A stretch of 64,000 nt of DNA from Undaria pinnatifida (lineage: Eukaryota; Sar; Phaeophyceae; Laminariales; Alariaceae), in assembly GCA_012845835.1 (NCBI GenBank), contig JABAKD010000030.1, positions 9,647,805 through 9,711,804 on the forward strand, given 5' to 3'. The notes under the pieces were generated by a model. The model was not told where the DNA came from. It saw nothing but the letters and a program-made list of their open reading frames with translations, and ran no database searches. The position numbers and the translations under genes were made by a program. Each line of letters opens with the position of its first letter. Position 1 is the stretch's first letter. Positions 57,128-64,000 of this stretch are shown here, piece after piece.

Positions 57128-59833
57128 AGGCTGTCGCATTGATTGGTCTGCGTGGTCGCGGGCGAGGAGGAAAACGTAGAAGAGGAGGACGATCCCTCGT
57201 TGAGGCGGCGTTGTCTAAGATTGGTGCGGGGGTGGCTTTGCTCGTACGGGAGGTTGGCGTAGCGCTTCTTCTCTGTTTTTTCTCGGGAAGGCGGGATATG
57301 TGTGTCTGCTGTCTTTTCTTCGTGGGGGCGAAATCGGACGCGTCCCCTCAATGCATAATATCCGGAGTGTCTCTACCATGACGACTGCTGATAGTGCCGT
57401 GCGTATTTCCTAGAGACTGACATACATATTATTTACTGGTAGTAATAATAATATACCTTTGCAACATTTTTTTTCTTCATCCCATTTATTATCCCCGCAC
57501 CACTCTCGCGCTCCCTCCCAGTAGTAACTCAGATCCGGGGTCAATAGCGGGCCCTCCTCCTCCCTCCCCACTTCGGCACGTACGTGCTTTCATTTTTACC
57601 GCCAGGAGAATCCAGCATTTTCTTCCCTCGTCGACTCGCGTCGAACCAACCCACGCTGCTAGGCGCTCTCAGCAGTTAGTTGGTTGATGCCTGTTTTTTT
57701 TTTTTGCATTTTTGCAAATAAAGTCAAATCTCATCGTGGTGGGTGTCGAACTCAAGGACAACCAAACGTTGGTAGTATTCGAGGGTAAAACCACTATTAT
57801 TAATAGACCACCGGGGCGGCCGGCTGACAAATGACTAAAAAAAAACAGGATCTTTGCATAGAGATTACATTCCCTCCCCCATATTGTATGATATTACGAT
57901 GGTTGACGCGATATGTATAGAATAAAGCGCCAAATACCTAAATATCAGCGTACGCGGAGTTTTAGATATCATGAATAACGAACGACCGCGATATGGCAGA
58001 GCACGGCAAAGCAGAGCGCGTCGCTCTGCTGAGCTAGCGGTGCGCTGCTGAGCTGAGCCGCAGGGCATCGCAGGGCACTGCACGGCGCTTCGTTGCTGTA
58101 AGCTATAGCGCTGCGATGGGGTGCTGGGCGGTGTCGAGCTGATGAGCCAAGCCCAGATCTCAGCCGCTGAAGCTTCGTCAAGTACAAAACAAATGGTGCG
58201 AATCAAAGAAAAGCTAAAGCTGGACCGTTCCGCAACTAATGCACAGCTGTCAGGCGGCAATTAGCGGCAGTAGGAAGTTCAACTTACTAGACAAAAAGGA
58301 AGAAAAAATCGCGAAAAAGTTCAAAATCGTGTTGGCAGAAAAGCCAAGTTTGCAGGAAGCAGCTGAAAGGTCAAGAAACAGGCAATATTTCAGTTGTTGT
58401 TGTTGTCGTTCTCACATTAACTCGCATAATCAAGTCCGTGGTCACAGGACAGGCTCCAGTCACTCTGGAGCTGAGGAATACCCTAGGGGAAAAACACAAA
58501 CCAAAGGTGATACACGCATAAATCACAGCTGACGCAATTCATGCCTCCACCAGAAACATATAAAAGTGAAATCGGGAGTCAGTCTACGATGTGCCAGGTC
58601 CATACCGGTGCATACGTCTCATTACTCGCGCCTGGGAAAACCGACTATACCGCTTGCCAAACAAGAAAGACTACCACGTATATATTACACGTGGTATCTA
58701 TCACTACGCATGCGCACAACAGACGCAAGTCAATTGGAAAAAAGAAACAAACAAAGAAGAGAAAGGAAAGGAAATAAATGGGTGCATGGGGCCAAGAAAA
58801 AGAAAAGGTAAATAAATTTTGGGGGGTCTACTGGCGAGTCTTGCCACCAGGACGATGCCACGTGGTTTTTCGATCTACAGCAGTACTACGAACGACTTCC
58901 GATACACCCACCGAAGCACGGACCACCGGACAATTACGCGACCGACAGCTGGCCGTGGTTGTCACGTGTCTCTATGTTGGGGGCCCCTGTGCGCTGCCTC
59001 TTGTTGGCTCTTGTTTGGGTAAAACATGCGGTGTGCTCGATGGTCTCACGGCACCAGAATCAGAACGTCCGCTCGTACGACGTATCATTCTCACAGGAAA
59101 TAAATGTAATACGACCTGGTATTTTTTTCTCCATCCATCAATATGAACATAAAGACGGTTGTTATATATATATTGGACAGAGTGATGCGTGTACGACTAA
59201 ACTTGCCAACGGCACTCGTACTGCACTTTGAGCTATCTGCTGTGGTTCTGGTTGCTACTAGTTGCTGCTGTATGTGCTAGAAGTTTCGCCCTTCGGCTAC
59301 TGCTACTGCACCTGATGTTGTGTGTTCACCAATGTTGTCAGTTGGCGTTCATGCTCGTCGTACATACTGCTGTTCTCACCTCCAGTACGTACGGGTTTCC
59401 TCGTACCTCGACGGCACGACGACGAGCTCAAAACAGAAGGGAGGTGACATGAAATGGCATGGACAATGGCCACATAGAGGCGAGCACAGCGGGATAGTTC
59501 GCTGCGAATCAACCGCACTCGTTCATGCCTACAGCAGAGGCTGCCTGGAGTGTCAGCGGCCGTGCTAAAGCCAAGGCCAAAGGCCGAAGAGACGGCTCTT
59601 CTACCTGCTTGAGATTCTGTTATAATATATATTGGACAGAGTGATGCGTGTACGACTAAACTTGCCAACTGCACTCGTACTGCACTTTGAGCTATCTGCT
59701 GTGGTTCTGGTTGCTACTAGTTGCTGCAGTATGTGCTAGAAGTTTCGTCCTTCGGCTACTACTGCTGCTGCATGCACCTGATGTTGTGTGTTTGCCAATG
59801 CCGTCAGTTGGCGTTCATGCTCGTCGTACATAC

Positions 59834-60963
59834 GGGAAGTGATAATCTCGCAGACATAGGCGTAATCTAAACCTCGCCCACGGGGACGTATAAGAACCAT
59901 CCCCGGGTTTCCACCGTCGTATTACGGTTCGCTATGTTTGAAAACTTGGTGCTGGCTGCTGGCTGCTGCTGCTGGCTGCTGCTGTGCCGGTAGCTTAAAA
60001 TTAGCACCAAACTACCGTTCAGTTTATATCATATGCTTGCTCATCTAAAGTTTCCAGATCTCACGGTTGATTGACAGCCAGCCCTGGTTCCCTCAATGAC
60101 GGAAGTTGTGGGCTGAAGTTGTACTGTAAATGGGTGCCGAAAGCTAGCTGTAAGGCAGCTATTTGGCACGTGTTCCTCTTTTCCTCCACACGTACATTAT
60201 GCACTGCTGTTGTCTACTGCTGTTGTGGGTAGGTTGTGTAATAGTCAAGTTATAGACTACACTGCTGCTGTGGGTGCGCTCGCACATTGTCCTGTTATAG
60301 TTCCTGGATACAACAGGCACGTCAGACTGACACTATTCTTGGGCACCTACGGAGAGCAAGCGTGGGATATTCTTCCCTCTGCGGGTGTGTGATGTGTGTA
60401 GGCTGCACTACTGCTTTCTGTGTACTTACTGTACATGTACACATACATGTATGTATGCATATGTACTGCGTGCTGCATGCATGCAACGGTCGCGGTGTCC
60501 ACAGCACGTGCAAATCGTCCTAGATTTCGACGATTTCTCACTCGTAGGGGCTGAAGTCCGGCCTTCAGTGTGTGGGGTATGTAGTCTAGGTGTGATATTG
60601 CTGCATGTAGTGGTGGTCGTGGGGCTGTAGGAGCAACGCCAGCACCTACGTGTGTGGGGCTGCACTACGTACTGCTGCTGCTGTGGCGGCCTAAACAGCA
60701 CCTGCAAATCGTCATCGATTTTGCCAATTTCTAGCTTTCAGGGGCTGAAAGTCGAGCCTTGAGTGTACAGGGGTGTCCAGGTGTCATATTGCTGCCCATC
60801 TCGGTGGCCATGGTGCTGTAGGGGCGGTGCCAGCACCCTCGTTGATGCCCGCGAATTCGCACAATGCAAACCGTAATATGACGGTGGAAACCCGGGGATG
60901 TTTCTTATATGTCCCCGTGGGCGAGGTTTAGATTCCGCCTATGTCTGCGAGATTATCACTCCC
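59834..60963. mobile_element. 1.13-kb non-autonomous DNA element with ~92-bp TIRs
   Basis: The termini GGGAAGTGATAATCTCGCAG (59834) and its near-complement ending ATTATCACTCCC (60963) are inverted for about 92 bp with a few mismatches. The interior has two diverged ~140-bp tandem units (about 60505-60645 and 60698-60837) and no transposase. The uninterrupted sequence is seen in the left 4-kb block near 3950 (GAGAACAGCAGTATGTACGA), which proves insertion. The target duplication is not clear: at most a base or two. Confidence 0.82.
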
Positions 60964-61017
60964 CGCTGTTCTCACCCGGTACGCAAAATTCCAAACATTA
61001 TTTATTGTTATCACGTA

Positions 61018-61516
61018 CAGTAGCGGCTACGGTTTAAGAGAAAATGTTTAAGAGAAAGTACGGGTTTAAGAGAGGGGGATTGGCTGGCACGACCAAAATC
61101 GATTTTAGAGAGAACTGGTCTTATGTCTAGGATTTTCTCTTAAATCGAGCTGCTGGAAATCACACCACATAGCCATCACACGCATCACACACAGCAGCTG
61201 CAGACACCATGCCCTGCGCAGCGGGCAGTCGCTGCACAGCTGTCCCCGGCCACACGCCAGGCCCACCAAAGTTCATAAATCACCAATGCAGAGGCGTCTG
61301 CGGGCAGTACCTCCATGGCACCTGTGGTGTGGTGGACCCGCTCGGGACCAGCGAGATGCACCGCATTTGCCACACCTGTGCGACCTCCCGCGAGAGTGAG
61401 ATATGATTCAAGAGAATGTTCTCTTATACCGTAGCCAACACAGTATAACAGAGAGCCGGATTTAAGAGAGGGAAACTGGGCTGGCACGGACCTCTCTTAA
61501 ACCGTAGCCGCTACTG
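61018..61516 (-). mobile_element. 499-bp TIR element (family I), copy C
   Basis: This is the inverted near-identical partner of 39610-40108, again between TA dinucleotides (CACGTA|..|TACCGTTT). The left 4-kb block retains the empty site (AAACGGTACGTGATAATG, TA at 2938-2939), so a TA target duplication is demonstrated directly. Confidence 0.93.
61209..61406 (+). CDS. Small Cys/His-rich ORF carried by TIR element C
   Basis: This is the same 65-codon product as in copy B, with the putative zinc ligands C-x3-C, H and C-x2-C intact. See the entry at 39720-39917. Identity is explained by recent transposition. Confidence 0.4.
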   Translation: MPCAAGSRCTAVPGHTPGPPKFINHQCRGVCGQYLHGTCGVVDPLGTSEMHRICHTCATSRESEI

Positions 61517-62289
61517 TACCGTTTGGAAATGATGCCAATTTTGTAAATCATTTAGGCGTTGCAGTGTTGAGATACGGCCCCGAAAGGCCTGTAGGTATCC
61601 GAATTTGAGATCATTTGGATGGGTTTCGTATGATAAGGTTGGCGGTTTATATTCGGGGAAGTTAGGAATTAGATCGGAGGCACGCGCCTCCGATCTCAGA
61701 AGCTATCCCGGGCTCTGGTGGAAACGAATAAAGCTACATCTCTACGAAGGAACGAAAGGGAGTACTCTCCGAGGACCTGCTCAATTGGCAGACCTGCAGG
61801 GGGCACTCTGTGTCCCCCACCTTGAATTTCACAGCAGCCATTAAGATTCAACAATTTTTCCAAAATTCCTCCTCGACACTCGCTCGTCTCGCTCGGCGCC
61901 CGTCCGCGTTCACGTCGATGTGCGGAACGGACACGGCAGGGCGAGGGGCGTTGGAGCCGCCCCCCGAAGGCGGCGCTCGAACCAAGCCATATTCGACCGA
62001 GAATTCCAGTTCCGCGAATCGCATACTTAGGCCGAGACAAAAAACTCCGGACCAAAGTCCATGATGACACCAAGGAATGATTTTATATATGTTTATTTAT
62101 TACTGTAGTTTCCACTACAGTAACTATATATACTGCTCTATCATATGTATGGTAGGTGGCTTATTTTGTTTTTTCTCCCCCCGGCTTTAAGATCGGGAAG
62201 AGTACGAATACAGAATATTATGAGTTATCTTATATGTTACTCTTAATACAGCGTTCGAGAATTGAAGGCAGCTACCCCTCCCCAAAAAA

Positions 62290-62502
62290 AAAAAAAAACT
62301 CTGTGGGACACGAACCCACGGTTCCAAATTGATACGCTGTAGTAACTCTAACATTTTATAACAAAAATATAGTATACAAGGGCTTCGCTCGCGGGCGGCT
62401 GGGCGCCGCCCGCTACGCTTGCGGAAGGAGGAATAGACATTCAGTAGAAAGGCGGAAAAGAAGCACAAATGGCGCAACTGGCGACTTGAAAATGCCAAGA
62501 GG
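62290..62502 (+). repeat. CAAGGGCTTCGC-hairpin repeat, copy 3, with tRNA-like end
   Basis: ACAAGGGCTTCGCTCGCGGG, a GCGGGCGGC hairpin, and AATGCCAAGAG at 62490. Read on minus, the unit ends in a tRNA-like segment (GTGGGTTCGTGTCCCAC) followed by a T15 run at about 62284-62300, a plausible Pol III terminator. Confidence 0.5.
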
Positions 62503-62934
62503 TCTATATATAGTACAACGGTACAGGATAGAGACGATTATGATTATGAGTTTGTTATTATCATCCATTCGCCCAGTCCATGATGGGCACGTCGGAGGAC
62601 TTGCTTGGCATATCCTTCCACCTCTCAGGTAGCACCTAGGTCCTGTACACTTATTAATAGCTCTCTCTAAGTCGATCATCAATAATAAATTATCGCAGTG
62701 CATAAACACCAGGCACGCGCTTGTCAAGGATAGAGACAGGAAAACTAAAACTTAAGATGTCAAGGAGCGCAGTGCCAAAAAAAACATGCTGGAAGCAGGA
62801 ACTTGAACGCACACACCGCAAACATGTGAAGTACATTTGTATTCCTGAAAGACTAGCACGCATTTAGCCATAGTTCTCAAAAAACGATGCTGGTATAATA
62901 AACCACAACTTAACGTTCTATAAAGAACGTGCTG

Positions 62935-63030
62935 TCAACATTGCTTCCGAAGGAGCATGCAGGCTTGCTTGGACTCTTCCTCCTCAGCGGGGGTACCCAG
63001 CACCTTGCACTCTTGTTTTTCGTCGATGAT
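62935..63030 (-). CDS. Unknown gene, terminal exon
   Basis: After ATCCACAAG the minus strand reads IIDEKQECKVLGTPAEEEES then KQACMLLRKQC and TGA. It joins in phase 0 to the exon at 63487-63320 to give AFDIE-IIDEKQECKV. The pyrimidine tract before the acceptor is weak. The short Cys/Glu-rich tail is not one I recognise. Confidence 0.5.
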   Translation of the reverse strand: MIDEKQECKVLGTPAEEEESKQACMLLRKQC

Positions 63031-63319
63031 CTTGTGGATCTATCCACAAACGTTGAAGCATGGCGGGAGAACGTCGATAAGTATGTGTAAAAAAGTATTC
63101 GTACTTCTCTCCAGCAGACGTCGTAACCATCCAAATTATTGGAGCTCCTTTCTTCGCTGTTAGTAATTGTTGTGGTATTGTTGTACTTGCTCTTGGTACT
63201 TGGAAAAAGAGCCGCACTTCATAGACTATATCCGCACGCCATCCCCTAGTCTTGAGCAAGAGACATGCATGTCTCGACTCGTGACACACAGGACGCAAGA
63301 AGATAAGAGTAGAACATAC

Positions 63320-63487
63320 CTCGATGTCGAACGCCCTCGTGGCACCGTGGGAATGGAATGCGGGATGTACATCGAGCAAGTGGTCGCCTGCCTTCTTCAG
63401 GAGGTCACCGACCTTGATGTCGCCGGTGCACTTCGTGTTTATGTCCTCGCCGACTCGGCGGCCCTCGGCGGCTGCTTCGCAGGGCTT
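63320..63487 (-). CDS. Unknown gene, penultimate exon (gene continues right of window)
   Basis: The acceptor is GTCGTTTGCAG and the donor GACATCGAG|GTATGT. The 56 codons read KPCEAAAEGRRVGEDINTKC, then TGDIKVGDLLKKAGDHLLDV and HPAFHSHGATRAFDIE. Phase 0 at both ends. No upstream exon was found between 63488 and the right edge. The product is unidentified; the exon looks soluble and mixed helical. Confidence 0.55.
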
Positions 63488-64000
63488 CTGCAAACGACAA
63501 CAACGGATGGGAATACCTTGCGTTCAGTGAATGTTCAAAATAGTAAGGCCACGTAGCTGTCGTCGATTTCCAAAGTTTGAAAGGAAGTCGTACAATTTAA
63601 CACTGTTGTAATGAAAGCTGTCGTTTATGGGCAAAGCCCTGCCTGGTACCACAACGTTGCTAACACCTATGAAACCGCCACTGGGACATGAACGAACGGG
63701 ATTCACAGTCGCAACTGGTAAGCGTAAGCCCCGGTATACTGCTATATAAGGCCTACCGGCGGAATACCGACAACGAAGGGTAAGAGACAGTACCTGCTGT
63801 ATATATTGTTCAGTACTTCTCTATTACTGCTGCTATCAACACTATTACGACCGACGTGTACTGCGATTCCTGAAGAGGTTGCGCACCCTACTTGTACTCG
63901 TTAATACAAAGAGTTCATGTGGTTGTATGAAAAATGAGTAACAGCAGTAGTACACCGCGTCACTACATGAACAACTCGCTAACCCCAATCACGGGACTGC
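63488..64000. other. No further exon seen
   Basis: Presumably an intron of the minus-strand gene ending at 62935. It contains TA/CAG words only. Confidence 0.4.

Larger units (their letters stand above)
56654..62100 (-). repeat. ~4-kb repeat unit, right copy with two insertions
   Basis: This is the inverted partner of 2614-6642. It is longer because it carries a 1.13-kb TIR element (59834-60963) and a 499-bp TIR element (61018-61516). It has also lost the segment matching about 2960-3480 of the left copy. Without the insertions it is about 3.8 kb. Confidence 0.8.

Overview
This is nuclear DNA from a eukaryote. Genes are split by GT-AG introns, there are no operons, ribosome-binding sites or CRISPR arrays, and most of the window is transposable-element debris, fold-backs and homopolymer runs. 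The one gene I recognise is CFAP52/WDR16, a ciliary WD40 protein, so the organism makes motile cilia or flagella. Long introns, a Ty3/gypsy element, an abundance of TA-flanked non-autonomous DNA elements and moderate GC would suit a stramenopile such as a brown alga. That placement is inference only.

Layout: 1-2.6 kb is repeat debris, including a fold-back and a tRNA-like SINE head. 2.61-6.64 kb is one copy of a ~4 kb non-coding repeat unit whose inverted partner lies at 56.65-62.10 kb. 9.4-15.9 kb on the minus strand holds seven phase-consistent CFAP52 exons. The N-terminal exon is only tentative and the C-terminal third is not found in the window. 16-21.4 kb is repeats, including a 602-bp TIR element. 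21.47-24.96 kb is a TIR-bounded 3.5-kb element with CACACCC-rich ends and a core of TATCGATCGATA-type palindromes. 26.0-39.25 kb on the plus strand holds a multi-exon gene of unknown function. Its first large intron carries two oppositely oriented 12-bp repeat arrays and a perfect 52-bp palindrome, and a later intron carries poly-G transposon copies. 39.6-40.1 kb is a TIR element with TA flanks and a cysteine-rich ORF.

43.7-44.9 kb holds a decayed zinc-finger gene with an in-frame TGA in its last finger, followed by acidic-coding microsatellite DNA. 45.72-52.38 kb is a Ty3/gypsy LTR element with recognisable LTRs. Its internal pol pieces are scrambled: RNase H and integrase lie on plus, reverse transcriptase on minus, and one 0.8-kb block is duplicated. 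52.4-56.6 kb is repeats: tetraloop hairpins, an 84-bp TG..CA direct-repeat pair around a tRNA-like fragment, and a poly-C TIR element. 56.65-62.10 kb is the inverted partner of the left repeat unit, with two extra element insertions for which the left copy supplies empty sites. 62.9-63.5 kb on minus holds the last two exons of an unidentified gene that runs off the right edge.

The recognisable genes do not form a pathway together. The biology here is mostly mobile-element turnover around three host genes.
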